From assembly GCF_918797505.1 (NCBI RefSeq), contig NC_092802.1, positions 9,753,480 to 9,817,479 of the forward strand: a DNA stretch of 64,000 nt, written 5' to 3'. Source of the stretch: Bemisia tabaci (taxonomy: Eukaryota; Arthropoda; Insecta; Hemiptera; Aleyrodidae). The position numbers were made by a program, and so were the translations under genes. Below are positions 1 through 11,415 of the stretch, one piece after another. Numbering within the stretch: the stretch's first letter is position 1; every line of letters begins with the position of its first letter. The notes under the pieces are model-generated. The model saw nothing but the letters and a program-made list of their open reading frames with translations. It searched no databases and had not been told where the DNA came from.

Positions 1-541
1 TCTGTTTCGGAAGTGTCTAGCTGAGTGGATCTCCGCTTTCCGAGATCTCGTTTGATTTAATCTCGACGATCTGTTAGGAAACGCCCGGGAAATATGTTTT
101 AGAGATCCCGCACTAACGATCCGAGAAATGTAATCAGGCGAATTTTTGCGACTGGATTCGATTAATTTTCCGGATTGATGACTGTTGGATCACCGTTGGA
201 ATTTGATCTAATCAGAATCGAGACGGCGCCAAGTGGAACGAGTCTTTGAAAGAATTCGGACATTAGATATTTACAAAAATTGAGAAATTTATCGTTCTTT
301 CCGTCACAATTTTTTCCGCTTTTCCGAGATCTCGTTTGATTTAAACTCGACGATCTGTTAGGGAACGTCCGGGAGATATCTCTTGGAGATCCCGCACTGA
401 CGATCTGAAGAGTGTAATTAGGCGAGTTTTTGCGACTGGATTCGATTATTTTTCTAGATTGATGACTGTTGGGTCACCGTTGGAATTTGAACTAATCAGA
501 ATCGAGACGGCGCTTACTGGAACGAGTCTTTGGAAAAAGTT

Positions 542-766
542 CACTGGAAAAAAAAGCACATTGGATCTAGAGTCCAGACTCTGAAAAACATCGACGAAAA
601 AGTACTCTTGATTTAATAAGAATCTAGCTCAAATCAAGAACCAAGCCTCTTAATTTAAGCGGATTTCCTTTTGATTCACGCAAAAATCCGATTGAATCAA
701 GAGTATTTTTTCTAGTCAATGTTTTCAAGAGTCTGGACTCTAGATCCAATTTTTTTTTTCCCAGTG
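542..766. mobile_element. Family A palindromic MITE, copy 1
   Basis: It begins CACTGGAAAA and ends with the reverse complement, TTCCCAGTG. Inside each end lies ATTGGATCTAGAGTCCAGAC or its complement, so the whole element folds on itself. It has no coding capacity. It interrupts the 285-bp tandem array. The flanking dinucleotides are TT and AA, so this copy does not show the TA duplication seen at other copies. Confidence 0.85.
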
Positions 767-879
767 AACGATCCGAGAAAAGTAATTAGCGAATTTTTGC
801 GACTGGGTTTGATTGATTTTTTGGATTGATGACTGCTGGATCACCGTTAGAATTTGAGCTAATCAGAATCGAGACGGCG

Positions 880-1100
880 CACAGTGGATCGAGTCAATAG
901 GAGCGGTCGGACAAAATTTGGAAACTTTAAACGCTTATAACTCCATTTATACACAACTTTGAGGTTATAAAGTGGTTTCATTGGTTTCCTCGTGAAATTT
1001 TCTTTAAGAAGCACCCCTTAAAATTTAAAATTTTACGAAATAAACATCAAAATTTGCAGTTTAAGTCAAAAAATTCATGTTCCACCTCTTATATTAACTC
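880..1100 (+). repeat. Dispersed repeat J
   Basis: The stretch GGACAAAATTTGGAAACTTT and the bases around it recur in reverse complement at 59195-59260, including the flanking GTGGATC and GGGTCAATAGGAG. I see no coding potential and no clear ends. Confidence 0.6.
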
Positions 1101-1375
1101 GAATCACTGTGCGGCGCCTAGTGGAACGAGTCTTTGGAAGAAATCGGACGTGAAATTTTTACAAAAATTGTAAAATTTGACGTTCATCCCGTCACAATTT
1201 TAATTTTAAGGTGCGTGCCTTTTACAGAAAATTTTACGAGAAAACCAATGAAACTACTTTTAAAACATCAACAATTCATGTTCATGAAGATATGCGCTTT
1301 TAAAGATTTTAAAGCGTATCGGACCTTTTCCATTGACTTGATCCATTATATTCCAATATGGGAACAAAATATTCA

Positions 1376-1460
1376 CAATGTTCGCAGTAAATTCAGTTTT
1401 TATCGAAGGAAATTTGGCAACGTCTGAAAGCTCATACGGCGTTCTTCCTTAGCACGGCAG
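1376..1460. mobile_element. Family G palindromic element, right half only
   Basis: GGAAATTTGGCAACG, CTCATACGGCG and TTCCTTAGCACGGCAG match the right arm of the family G elements elsewhere in the window, such as 52446-52695. The left arm is absent, so this is a truncated copy. Confidence 0.7.
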
Positions 1461-1564
1461 TATGCCAAGATGTGCCACGGTAGATCCTTCTAATTCAAAC
1501 CACCACAAATAAAACCAACGGAACGAACATAATATAGAATTACAACAAGAGATAGGACGCGCTT

Positions 1565-1851
1565 TGATGACGGCGCAGAGATACAACTATTCGTGCTTGG
1601 TGGATGTCCGTGTTGCGTCTGCGAAATTGAAGGCGCGATGGCGCGAAGCGTGAACTCGCAATGCTCAACTTTGTTAAGAGATTATCTATTAAGAGGTTAT
1701 GTTCAGTGTTTAGTGACGATACCTCGAAATTGTCTTACTATTTTCTCTTCGTTTTACCGTGATTGGTCCCTGATAATGCGCTTTTAAAAAGCGAGGCATA
1801 TGAATGAATTTTGAAGCACTATCATTAAGTTCAGTCTTTTGCTAATTCTTT
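1565..1851 (+). repeat. Dispersed repeat M, copy 1
   Basis: It aligns in the same orientation with 35893-36152: both carry GCAGAGATACAACTATTCGT, GTGGATGTCCGTGTTGCGTC-like sequence, GTGTTTAGTGACGATACCTC and the AAAAAG(C/T)GAGG tail. This copy keeps about 35 bp after GCGTGAAC that the other lacks. An open frame at 1593-1787 lies inside the repeat and shows no recognisable product. Confidence 0.75.
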
Positions 1852-2292
1852 TCTTGGTTGTTTCTTTGTCTCCTGGCTCGAGAATTTAATTTTCAACCAA
1901 ATCTTGAGAGAAACGAGCCAAATCCCGTATCAGTTCAAAAAAACGCGCTCATTGGTCAATGCAACATGATTTAATCCACGATAAAAAATATCATCAAATT
2001 TTAATACAAACATGCAAAAATATGTGCATTTTTTTGCTTTACTTCATCATTATCACTTCGTTTCGGTTGTTGTTGCATAGTTGTTATTATTGTCGCACAG
2101 AACACCGCCATTTTGGGGGAAATTTGTTGATTTTCGAGGTTTCTGGTGAAACCGTTTACTCCCATCCACTTTTCGACGTACCTCCAGGGGTGGGTCAATA
2201 ATTTTGGATTTGGTTCATACACCGGTTGCTGATTAGCTCAACAGACCAGTGGATTGGGTTAAAAAAACAAAACAAAAAAAGTTCTTCATTAG

Positions 2293-2430
2293 CCAGTGTC
2301 ACACTATCAAAATACTCCATCAAAATGTCAAGATCAAGTGCTGCTTTGATTGGTTCAAGTCATCGAATAAGCCGATCACAACAGCTGACCTTGATATTTT
2401 GGTGGCTATAGTTTTGATAGTGTGACACAG
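2293..2430. repeat. Inverted repeat with GTGTCACACTATCAAAA ends
   Basis: GTGTCACACTATCAAAA at 2296-2312 is matched by TTTTGATAGTGTGACAC at 2412-2428, with partial pairing further in. It is probably a small foldback element. Its family is not recognised. Confidence 0.65.
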
Positions 2431-2476
2431 GCCATCAGGATTTGGTCTGAAAAGTCAATCGCCAAATCGATATAAT

Positions 2477-2539
2477 GCTACGCGCATAGGTACCTATGCT
2501 GCAATTGCTACACGCACAGGATTCACCTATGCGCGTAGC
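2477..2539. repeat. Short inverted repeat with GCTACGCGCATAGG arms
   Basis: GCTACGCGCATAGG (2477-2490) pairs with CCTATGCGCGTAGC (2526-2539). The 35-bp loop holds a degenerate extra copy, TGCTACACGCACAGG. The function is unknown. Confidence 0.65.
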
Positions 2540-2908
2540 TTAACGAGTGTCTCGATAACCTGGACGTGTAAAATTGCCGAGCACGTCATCTGGAAAATGA
2601 CAACCGCGGGAGGAGTGACGCCTTTTGCGCTTTTTATTTTTGCGATTACGAGGGGTCACGCACTTTTGCTATTCAATGCGGACTCTACTTTTCTCCTAGG
2701 TATGTGCAGTCGCAAAAATTCCCCCCCTACATTTTCGCGGAGCAGGGCCAAAATTTCGCAACGGCGCGGCGGCGGCGGCGCTGGGCGATGCGGTGAGGTC
2801 GTGGAACGCTAGCGCTGGCGCGATCGCACTCGGAATCTCCTTACGTTTTGACGCGGGGAACATCAAATATTAATGGCGCCGAGCACAGTTCATAAATCAA
2901 AATAGTCT

Positions 2909-2930
2909 CCCCCCCCCCCCCCCCCCCCCC
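2909..2930. repeat. Poly-C tract
   Basis: A run of about 22 C. Similar shorter C or G runs occur near 7660, 8710, 21491, 25276 and 32499. The length may be unreliable in an assembly. Confidence 0.85.
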
Positions 2931-3077
2931 GCTCAGCCCACCGTCGCGGAGCTCCTGGCCGGATCCGTGCTTCACCTCCATTGTTCTCCTTTTTTTTCTG
3001 CAGTCTCAACTGCGGCAGTCTCCCGGCCCGTTTCGCTAGGTGCACCGTGCATTCCGCCTCCACGCTCCGAAACGATA

Positions 3078-3491
3078 CACTGAAAAAAAATTCTCGGCGT
3101 TTTTACGGAGGGCCGTTGGTACCTTCACCATCTCACTTTTTTTACCAATTGTTGGTAATTTTACCAAGACAGACTGGTAAGCTTATCTAAAAACCGGTAT
3201 TTTTACCGTTTCTTTCAGGTAAGGATACCTTTTTTATTGGTAATCAATTCCCGGTAACTTTGCCATTTTATCTCGGTAATTCTACCACAGTCGATAAAAA
3301 ATATTGGCGTTTTTACCAAGGTTCAGTAAGATTACCGAGAGAGCTCGATAATTCGACCAAGATTTCTCGGTAAAATAATCAATTCCATGAATGGTAATTT
3401 TACCAAGAAAAAACTGGGATCAAATAGAAACCTGAATTCTTGATAATTTTACCCTTTTCTTAGTACATATACCGAGATTTTTTTTTCAGTG
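3078..3491. mobile_element. Family E element with CACTGAAAAAAA ends and TA duplication
   Basis: CACTGAAAAAAA at 3078 and TTTTTTTTCAGTG ending at 3491 are inverted ends, each flanked by TA (3076-3077 and 3492-3493). The interior is rich in GGTAA/TTACC motifs and has no coding capacity. It shares only its ends with family A, which suggests mobilisation by the same or related transposase. The TA target fits the Tc1/mariner group. Confidence 0.7.
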
Positions 3492-3726
3492 TAATCTCAG
3501 TTGCGTGGCGTGCTTTGCTATATATCGATTGATCTGCGATTTAAACCTATGGAAAAATATCGACAGACGGGTGTCCGCAACCGACAACTTAATGATCGAT
3601 TCTTTACCACAGCTTCCAATGGGGAAACATCGATAATCGAGCACTCACGCCTCGCCATTGGATGATCTCGACTAGAGTGGAGGTCTCGAGAACGTCGAGT
3701 ATTGAGTTAGGGGCCGTTTAAGTATA

Positions 3727-4063
3727 GACGCATTTAGTGTGACGTCACGGAGCGATATTGTTGGTTCGATATCTCGAAAGTCGAAATGTGCCCCGACAAA
3801 CAAACACAACCTCCAAAACGAACAATTGATGAGAGAATGCTAAAACTAGCCTAAAACTAAATCATTCATCCGTGGGACCGTAAAATTATGAAAGCTAGTC
3901 ATTTTCCAAAACGTTTGAGACCACATTCACAAGAATTGATAATATAATAAGCTCGTGACATAATACTTAGTCTTTGGACGAACGTTGTGTTCGTTTGTTG
4001 GGGCACATTTCGACTTTCGAGCTATTGAAATTAAATCGAGATGTGACGTCACACAAAATGCGT
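3727..4063. repeat. Long palindrome with TGACGTCA near both ends
   Basis: GACGCATTTAGTGTGACGTCAC at 3727 is mirrored by GTGACGTCACACAAAATGCGTC ending at 4063. Inner segments (TCGAAAGTCGAAATGTGCCCC / GGGGCACATTTCGACTTTCGA) are nearly perfect over about 45 bp. It is non-coding; the two 60-codon frames on either strand here are palindrome artefacts. TGACGTCA is the CRE/ATF consensus but may be incidental. Confidence 0.75.
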
Positions 4064-4261
4064 CCATTGCGTAACGCACTTTTCCGGGTTTTCTCCCCCT
4101 CCCCCCTCTTGTATCGCACCCGCAACGCAGCCCTACAACCCTCCCCCACCTTTTGAATTACGTAACGTTAGTCTGACCCTCCCCCCAATTTTCATTCGAG
4201 AAAGGTGGGACTTTAAATTTTTTGCAAGATTTTCCCAAGTTTTCCCCCCTGGCTCGGAATG

Positions 4262-4420
4262 GGCCTGTTGCAAACTTTTGTTTGAGCAAAAATAAGAGTT
4301 GCTTCTTATAGAGAATGGCTCAAAAATTACAGTGAGCGCATCATCAAAGTCTGAAGTGCACTCCTAACTTTACAATCTGCGTAAGAAATTCACGTTTTTC
4401 TGAGCTTCCCGCTTCAAAAA
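4262..4420 (+). repeat. Dispersed repeat N, copy 1
   Basis: CTGTTGCAAACTTTTG, GAAGTGCACTCCTAACTT and the bases between them recur at 58838-58982 in the same orientation with moderate divergence. No coding or structural feature was recognised. Confidence 0.65.
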
Positions 4421-5147
4421 CGATACGACGACACAGGTGAACATTTCGTTAGAGGAGTCGTTCCATTCAACCCTTGCTTGAGGAGCGACAATTTAAGTGG
4501 ACGCAAAAATCAACCGTTCAATTTGGTCATTACAAGAGAAAAATTTTGAGATCGGAATGGATACTTCATGTTTTGCGGCTGATAAAGTTGATTTAATTGA
4601 GAAGAGAAAACATATCTCTGGTGAGACAAAGTTTGCAGTCGCTTTTGATATGAACTTAACGTTTTATCGGGTCAGGAAGGTGGGCGGGTATAACTTAGGG
4701 CTTTAATGAAAAGCGGTTTGGAGGCAAATTTGCGAGAGAAGCGGCTATTTATTTGAGAAATCGGGTATTAATAGGGGTAACGTCCACCATCGAGATTGGT
4801 CAAGAGGCTAATTAAAGCAAGGAACCGGGTGGGCGAGGGTCGAGAAGGGAGGGATGAATAATTAACAAGGGTGAAAATCTCTCCGATGCTGACCAGCCCA
4901 CCGCCCAAGGAGCTGATTATAATTAAAATTTATTAGGAGCAAGAAATGCCCCGAGAGTGAGAACGAGCAAGTGGGCTTCATACAGTTGATGAAATATCGT
5001 TTCTTTTGGCCAAATCGCAGGAGTAGGGAATGCAGGCGGAAAGTGACACTCTTCAAATTATTCCGCGATATAAAATAATGAAATTGAATTGAAAAAAAAA
5101 GACATTCTTGTTTTTGCAAGCTATGGTGTTGATTAAAAGTTCTTATA
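4421..5147. other. No feature recognised
   Basis: Mixed-composition sequence. The open frames at 4497-4706 (plus) and 4862-5119 (minus) have no recognisable motif and no splice or start context that supports them. Confidence 0.5.
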
Positions 5148-5190
5148 GTGGATTTATATTTCGGGCATCAAGTCCATCTTCAGCACTTAC
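5148..5190 (-). other. Hammerhead-like RNA motif, instance 1
   Basis: On the minus strand it reads CTGAAGA, T, an imperfect hairpin with arms GGAC and GCCC around TTGAT, then CGAAATATAAAT. Short sequences outside the core (GTG and CAC) could pair as stem I. It shares its layout with motifs near 12.2, 22.4/22.6 and 59.6/59.9 kb. The stem has one mismatch, so this is the weakest member. Confidence 0.35.
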
Positions 5191-6144
5191 ACACAAAACT
5201 ACACAGTCAGCCGTGAAAGCGAGGAGAGCCGTAAGTGCAAAAATGAAGTTTTGAGAAAATGGGCCTAGAAGCTTCTGAGTGGAACATTTTATTAAAAGAA
5301 GCCTCCGGTCTTTGTCAAATCGCAACCAATCAGTCGATAGACTCTTAGAAATTATTTGGGGGATTAAAACTCGACCGATTTTATTTTAAAGTACATGAAA
5401 AAGGTAAAATTCAGTTTCATGTTAGGTTAGTATTCGGCAAGACAGCCGTAAGTGCTATCTTCTGCGTACTTTTGTGGTAGCGTGTGGGACACACAACAAA
5501 CACATTTTCAGATTAGAAATCGGCAGATGAGGGCGGCATTCCTCTTGAAAGCGCTGTTTTCATTGGCTCTCATGCACCTGCGGCTGTCTTGGAAAAAACT
5601 ATGTCATTTTTTGTGCAACTACGGCTTTTTCATACGTCTCGTCTTCACTAAATTAGAATGAATTTTGCTGTTTTAGCTGTCTCAGTAATTTCATCTAAAA
5701 GAGTTCAGACGAATTTTGAAGAAAACTCGATTATGAAAATTTTGCTTTTACGGCTCTCTTCGCTATCACGGCAGCATATAGTGAAAACATGGGCAGTAGC
5801 GTTCCACAAAAACGAAATTCTGTTAACTGTTTGCCGAAAGTTGGTGAGCAGCGCTAGGGCGAGCCGTTGTTATGACTCAGATATGACTTACATGACTGTA
5901 ATGCTATGAGTGTAACAAGGGCATTTATGCCTATCACATGACTCCCTGGTGGCCCATGTTTCATTCGCCCCGCTGTGGGATTTCTCTCGGTTTCTGATGT
6001 TGGCAGGCCGGTCCCTCCTCCCTACCCAGCGCGAGTTATGAGCGGTATGACGTGGGCGCAGTGCATCAAAATAGAGTGGTTAGTCTGACCGGTGGTCGGG
6101 CATTATTTGAGGAAGTAAATGTGGAGTTATATAGAGGTGCTTTG
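5191..6144. other. No feature recognised
   Basis: Small open frames of 60-83 codons (for example 5452-5661 and 5658-5909) show no recognisable domain. Nothing else is apparent. Confidence 0.5.
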
Positions 6145-6690
6145 TGAGACTTCGTGCTAAAATGGTGTGTAAATCAACGTCACGGAAAAAATGGTCTTGC
6201 TGATTTAACCATTAAAGTGCTACAAAAAAGCGTCCAACATGTTTCAATGGACCACTAGAGAAGGTACGAATTTAAGTATTCTGATACATGATCCTTGGTC
6301 AGAATTTCACGTAGAGCACGATTCGCACAACGAAAATTACTTAAAGCAACTCCTGACGAAGATATTAACGTTTTTATTTCACATTGGTTACGAGGAATTT
6401 GAACTGCCTGCTCACAAAAAACTCAAAGCTCTACGTGAGTCAAATCGCGCACTACAACGGTTTCCAATTCATTACCAATTTAATTATTTAAATCAGCAAA
6501 ACCATGTTTTTCCTTTGGAATTCTATCCGAGCCTCAAGCATAGAGGTCTGAAATCACCTGTAAGGCGAATAGATTCTTTTTGAGACTTCGTGCTAAAATG
6601 GTGTGTGCTTCAAAGTTCATTCTGTATACGCGTGGAAAAAACAGTCTTGCTGGTTTACCCATAAATTATTAAAAACAAGTGTCCGACATG
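6145..6690 (+). repeat. Dispersed repeat L, copy 1, with a flanking direct duplication
   Basis: GAGACTTCGTGCTAAAATGG and the next 100 bp (GTCTTGCTG, GTCC(A/G)ACATGTTT) occur at about 6145 and again at 6577, a direct duplication. The segment between, about 6240-6470 (ATGGACCACTAGA...GAAGG, CACATTGGTTACGAGGAATT, CTCTACGTGAGTCAAATCGC), recurs at 26545-26763. The 114-codon frame at 6239-6583 is not preserved in the second copy, so I do not treat it as a gene. Confidence 0.7.
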
Positions 6691-7800
6691 TTTGAATGTA
6701 GATTTTTCGAGAAATTGTTTGAAAAATATTTTTTTTTTTAGAAAATGCCCCTTGAGGCAACTTTCCCTTTACAAATTTGAAAGGTTCTGTATCAACAATC
6801 GTAGTCAAAGCAATTATTATTGCTTCCACACTCACATTGCGTATCGAGAAGTTAAATACGGGTCTTAGCGAGTTAAAGGCAATGGATGCGAAGTATTATC
6901 CCACCCCAGCTATGATTAAACTGTGTGAATGTGGCTAAAATGCTGCGAGCAACTATTACTGCTCCCGAGCCGCACACATTGCCTATCAAAATATCGAAGG
7001 CGAACTGATCGGAACAAGTTTAAAACAGTCTAAGTGAAGTATTAAGCCACTACAGCCATGACTGTAACCATGAATATTGAAGGAGAACTGGTTGGAACGA
7101 CTTAAAACCACAACATGAGTGTAGTAACGTATCGATTGCATGATTGGTGTATTTCACCAATAACCGTCTAGATCAATCATTAAGGAATTTTCATACCGAA
7201 TTGTAATCTTTCAAAATTTTGAAACAAATTCAATAGTACTGTTTTCAATTGACCATCGATATCGAGACATTGAAATTGGTTGCAAAACGGAAACAGTACT
7301 TTTCGGACGTGCCTTGTCGATAATGGATCTAGAGGCTGAAATTGCGATTTGACCGAAATAAACCACATAATGATTAGCATTTAAAAATAATCGATAGAAC
7401 CCAGAATGCAATGCGCAAAAATTGAGAATCTGTTGTAACCCGAGTCTGATCTAAAACGAGTCTTAACTGATTTCATGATAAAAAAATGGCAAAATTTTAC
7501 TTTTTCACTATCTTAAACTTCTTAATGTTTCTTCTTTTCAAACACTTTTAGGGCCTTAGGAAGCTTTCAGTGTATCTAGAAGAAATTACAGTTTCAATTC
7601 ACTTAAAACTGACGTCAAGTTCGGCTTGACCCTCTTCAGGTAAATTTTGACTAATTTACCCCCCCCCCCCTCCGATTACCCTTCCCTCTAGGATGCTAAC
7701 ATGTTTTACAGACAGTTATTTCCTGAATGAACTCGCTGTCTGTAAATTTTCGAAGTATGAACGAACTGCAATGATAAGCGGCCCCAGCGGGCTGATTATT
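6691..7800. other. No feature recognised
   Basis: AT-rich sequence without recognisable coding or repeat ends, apart from a C run near 7660-7672 and short ORFs of 66 codons. Confidence 0.45.
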
Positions 7801-8540
7801 GAAATTGATAGACAAAGCAATAGACAAAGAAGACAAAAAGGATTTTGAGGGATCCTATTGGTAGAAGCGGGTGGTTGCAATGGACAAAGGAGGTAGGTAA
7901 TAGACTGACAAACGGCAACCCACAAGAGATCCGACAGTTAGTCTATCATTTTCCCTCTTAGTCCATGAGAACCACCCATTTCAACCAATAGGATTGCTTT
8001 ATACCCCCTATGTCTTCTCTGTCTATCAATTTCAATAATTGGCTCGCTGCTAAATGTTGAAATTGATGGACAAAGCTAAAGACAAGTAAGACAAAAAGTA
8101 TACGGAGGGATCCTGTCGATGGAATCGGGTGGTTGCAATGGACAAAGGAGGTAGGTAATAGACGAACTAACGGCAACCCACGAGATACCCGACAGTTAGT
8201 CTATCATTTTCCCCCTTAGTCTATGAGAACCACCCATTTCAACCAATAGGATTGCTTTATACCCCCTATGTCTTCTTTGTCTATCAATTTTAATAATCGG
8301 CCCGCTGCTGAATGTTGAAATCGATAGACAAAGCTATAGACAAATAAGACAAAAAGTATTCGGAGGGATCCTGCCGATGGAAGCGGGTGGTTGCAATGGA
8401 CAAAGGAGGTGGGTGGTTAGTCCTTCATTCCCCCTTTGATCTATAAAAACCACCCAACTTAACCCACAGGATCGCTCCATATTCAGTATTCTCTCTTTGT
8501 CCATAGCTTTATCTATCAATTTGAGCAATCAGCCCGCAGG
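7801..8540. repeat. Tandem array of three 258-bp palindromic units
   Basis: Units start at 7801, 8059 and 8317, each with GAAAT(T/C)GAT(A/G)GACAAAG; the last is shorter. Each unit contains GGTGGTTGCAATGGACAAAG in its left half and AGAACCACCCATTT with CTTTGTCTATCAATTT in its right half, so each unit is itself an inverted repeat. Short minus-strand frames across the array are by-products of the periodicity. Confidence 0.85.
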
Positions 8541-8704
8541 TCGAACCCCCTCGCAATCACCTCTCCTCGTAAACACTCGATCCGTTGCGTGCAAGAGCAC
8601 AATTAAATAAACCCCGCGATAAATTTCGAATAAATTCTACCTAGCGGCAACATCGCAACGAAGCTTTAACCGCGATCCACGTAACGAGGGCTCGAGCTTT
8701 CTAG

Positions 8705-9108
8705 CGGGGTAGGGGGGGGGGGAGGTTCTCGGCTCCGCGGTGAGCCATTTGTATTCTTTGAGTCAGCCCAATACTTCCTTGACTGCTATCAACGTTTTAT
8801 TATCAACTTAAGTGAACCGCCGGTCCCGCCTTCCAGCCCCCTCCCCCCTCGCCTGTCCCCCAGCCTGCCCTCCCCGCCCTTTCAATTCCACCTGCCCCCA
8901 TCGAATCAACTCAAAAATTAGGTTAGGTACCGCGGTTCCTACTTCGAAATGGCTCTGGTCCGGCCCCGGAGCTAGCTTCGCCTGGGCTGGGGGGTGGAAG
9001 GTGGAGGTGGGGGTGGTGATGGGATGAGGGGGAGGGGGAGCTGTGACGTCATATGATTACTTCTGGCAATGGGTCTTTACGACGCGGCGCGGGGGGGGGG
9101 GGGGGGGG
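8705..9108. repeat. GC-rich segment with G homopolymers
   Basis: Purine- and C-rich low-complexity sequence with G runs at about 8712-8722 and 9091-9108 and a pyrimidine-rich block at 8820-8890. The open frame at 8812-9027 is proline/glycine-rich low complexity and not convincing as a gene. Confidence 0.6.
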
Positions 9109-9331
9109 TTCGGAAGATATGGAGTAAGTTTGGGCTGTTCTTTTTTTATATTTCTTTCTTGTGAGCTCATTTGATTGAAAAGTAGAAATTCAAAACATAC
9201 AGCGTTATTAGACGTTGCTGAGATTGTACATGACGTTCCTCCTGGTTGCTCAAAATGTTTTCTTTTATGGACTATTTATTCGTAAAATTTCTTCTCATTT
9301 CAGTTTAATTTTCATGAGAAGAATAATTTTA

Positions 9332-9466
9332 CGCTGAAAAGTAAAATGGTAGATTTTTCCATACTCGTATCTCTGTGTCAGAGTATGGTAATGAACACCA
9401 GACTCCTTAGTAGCATTTACCATGTTATGGTAAGTATCATCAGAGCTATCATGGGTTTACTCAGCG
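9332..9466. mobile_element. Family C-like element, degenerate copy
   Basis: After TA, CGCTGAAAAG leads into ATGGTAGATTTTTCC, then ATGGTAATGAACACCAGACT and AGCATTTACCATGTTATGGT. These match the interior of the element at 22875-23084. The right end is unclear and possibly truncated. Confidence 0.55.
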
Positions 9467-9559
9467 CTGTGCAGCATACTTAAGCGTTTTTAACGATCCA
9501 TTGGAAAATTCCTTCTTAAAACCGTTAAAATCATGTCGTGCGTTAAAGTGCAATGTCAC

Positions 9560-10102
9560 GCTGGCCAGGTTGGCCTGAGTGGTCAGCGCGTCTGACTCTA
9601 GATCAATATACATGTAGGTCCCGGGATCAAATCCCGGTAGTATAGCGTCAAATTTTCAAGGAAATGACGAGTAGATCTGTTAAAATGTTAAAATGTGTTC
9701 TAAATGTGATAACATATCAAAAGCACGTTTTAGATAGACGATGCGCTCTGTGTGAAAAAAGCCTCGGAGTGATAGAAAAACACGCATTTTTGCTAAAATA
9801 CGCCTGCGGACGTACGTTCAGGCAATCGTTTGACACGTATCCAGTGGCATATGGACCAAAACAGGATTATTTCCGTAAACTGCATTGAGTCAACTTGGAA
9901 AACTCGCATAAATGTTCAGATTTTAGGGGGGCCAAAACAGGCCCTAATCGATACTCCTCCTTTGAAAAGCTTGGAGCATGGATGTCCCTATCGCCCTGGT
10001 GTCTACGGACAATAAATCTACTCTATAGATGGCTGCAGGTTCCTAACGGAACAGAAGCCAATACACAATTTATAAAAAATAAACAAAAAGAAAAAAAAAC
10101 GT
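9560..10102 (+). mobile_element. tRNA-headed SINE, copy 1
   Basis: The head reads like a tRNA: A-box-like TGGCCTGAGTGG (9570-9581), an anticodon-arm-like region around CTGACTCTAGA, and B-box-like GGATCAAATCC (9623-9633) inside a CCGGG/CCCGG stem. There is no matching acceptor stem, so it is not a working tRNA gene. Downstream, GCGTCAAATTTTC, GACGAGTAGATCTG and GGAGCATGGATGTCCCTATC match the minus-strand copy at 58561-58838. It ends in an A-rich tail near 10102. This copy has about 240 bp in the middle that the other lacks. RNA polymerase III transcription and LINE-driven copying are inferred. Confidence 0.7.
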
Positions 10103-10955
10103 AATTCCAAGTCATGCTGGACATCACAACTTGTATAACAGCTGATGTTGCGATTTTCAACAGCACTGTTTCCTTTGAGCCAACTAAACTTGAAGGTGCA
10201 AGTTCGGTTTCACTCCGAGAGCAAAATCAAACTAGGCCGCGTCGCTTTGAACCAAAGTCTCTTCGAGGGAAAGTTGAGTGAAATGATGACTCGGTGTTTT
10301 GAACGCGCTTTTGAGCGGCTCAAAGGGGGGAAATTTACATGCCACTTAATCCACTCAGAAACTTGAGCTTTTCGGCTGGCAAGTTGACTTTAAGCTCAAC
10401 TTTTACCGGTTTCCGTCGAGGTTGGTTTTCACATCGGGACTTATCTCCGCTTAAACCTGAAAACTCTCACCCAACTTTCCCAGTAAAAATTATTACGGTT
10501 GTCACATGAACGACTCAAGTGAACATCACGGCGACTGAAAAAGTGAACTCTAAGTTTTACGAAACTAAAAGGGAACCCTTCTAGTTCCCTGCTTCATTCA
10601 AAGTAAGTACGAACCAAGCATGTTTCGCCTTTAAATTTAGGCATCTGATACATTTAAATGATAGTCGGTCATGGATAAGACAAATCTTCACAACGTTCAA
10701 AAGTTCTGTTCATTCTATTTTTAAAACTACGATTTTAAATTGTTTAAAAATACGAAGCAAACTTACAATTGAATCCTGAGCGCTTGTTTCTAATTTTAAA
10801 TAGGTTCTTTCTCGACCGCCCTGCAAGAAAATAAAAAACACAACATGACTGAGTATAATAATGAAATCACGGATAACAAAAGAGCATAGGAAGCGAATAG
10901 TTATAACAGCAAAGTAAATCAGATATAGTTAGAATGACTAAGACTGATCGTCGTA
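10103..10955. other. No feature recognised
   Basis: One 73-codon frame at 10145-10366 has no recognisable domain. The remainder is AT-rich without clear structure. Confidence 0.45.
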
Positions 10956-11185
10956 CACTGAAAAAAAAGATCGGTAGAATTTACCATTCCTTCGCGCTGA
11001 ATTTCACACAGCGTGAAGGAATAGTAAATTCTACCAGAAGGAACGTAAACGTGAGGATATGCTGGTGCAGATAACCATTCCTGTAGCAGAATTGACTTGA
11101 ATTTTGGTAGAATTAACTATTCCTTCACGCTGTGTGAAATACAGCGCGAAGGAATGGTAAATTCTACCAATCTTTTTTTTCAGCG
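10956..11185. mobile_element. Family B palindromic element with TA duplication
   Basis: It starts CACTGAAAAAAAAGATCGG (10956) and ends TTTTTTTTCAGCG (11185). TAGAATTTACCATTCCTTCG near the left end is mirrored by GAAGGAATGGTAAATTCTA near the right. TA lies on both sides (10954-10955 and 11186-11187). The right TA is also the left TA of the family A copy that follows. Confidence 0.8.
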
Positions 11186-11187
11186 TA

Positions 11188-11415
11188 CACTGAAAAAAAT
11201 AACACATTGGATCTTGAGTCCAGACTCTTAAAAACATCGAAAAGAAAAAGTACTCTAGATTCAATCAGAATCTAGCTTAAATCAAGAACCAAACCTCTTA
11301 ATTTAAGTGGATTTCGTTCTGATTCAAGCAAAAATCCGATTGAATCGAGAGTATTTTTTCTTGTCAATGTTTTCAAGAGTCCGGACTCCAGATCCAATGT
11401 GTTTTTTTTTCAGTG
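11188..11415. mobile_element. Family A MITE, copy 2, abutting family B
   Basis: CACTGAAAAAAATAACACATTGG at the left and CCAATGTGTTTTTTTTTTCAGTG at the right, with TA on both sides (11186-11187 and 11416-11417). Internal arms follow the family pattern (GAGTCCAGACTCTT; AATCAGAATCTAGCTTAAAT). Two elements placed TA-to-TA indicate repeated insertion at one target site. Confidence 0.85.

Larger units (their letters stand above)
31..1203. repeat. Tandem array of about 285-bp units, interrupted by insertions
   Basis: Unit 1 starts near 31 and unit 2 near 316; both open with CCGAGATCTCGTTTGATTTAA and share GACGATCTGTTAGG, GCGACTGGATTCGATT and GATGACTGTTGG. A third partial unit resumes at 767, just after a family A element (542-766). 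A unit end (GTGGAACGAGTCTTTGGAAG ... CCGTCACAATTTT) recurs at 1121-1203, after a different dispersed repeat at 880-1100. There is no coding signal. It looks like a small satellite-like array later invaded by mobile DNA. Confidence 0.75.

Noticed and set aside
7938..8310. CRISPR-like array
   Set aside because: Units are 258 bp and palindromic, without short repeats separated by unique spacers; this is eukaryotic tandem DNA.
9560..9645. tRNA gene
   Set aside because: A and B box-like sequences are present, but the acceptor stem does not pair, and the same head recurs with a SINE body at 58.6 kb.
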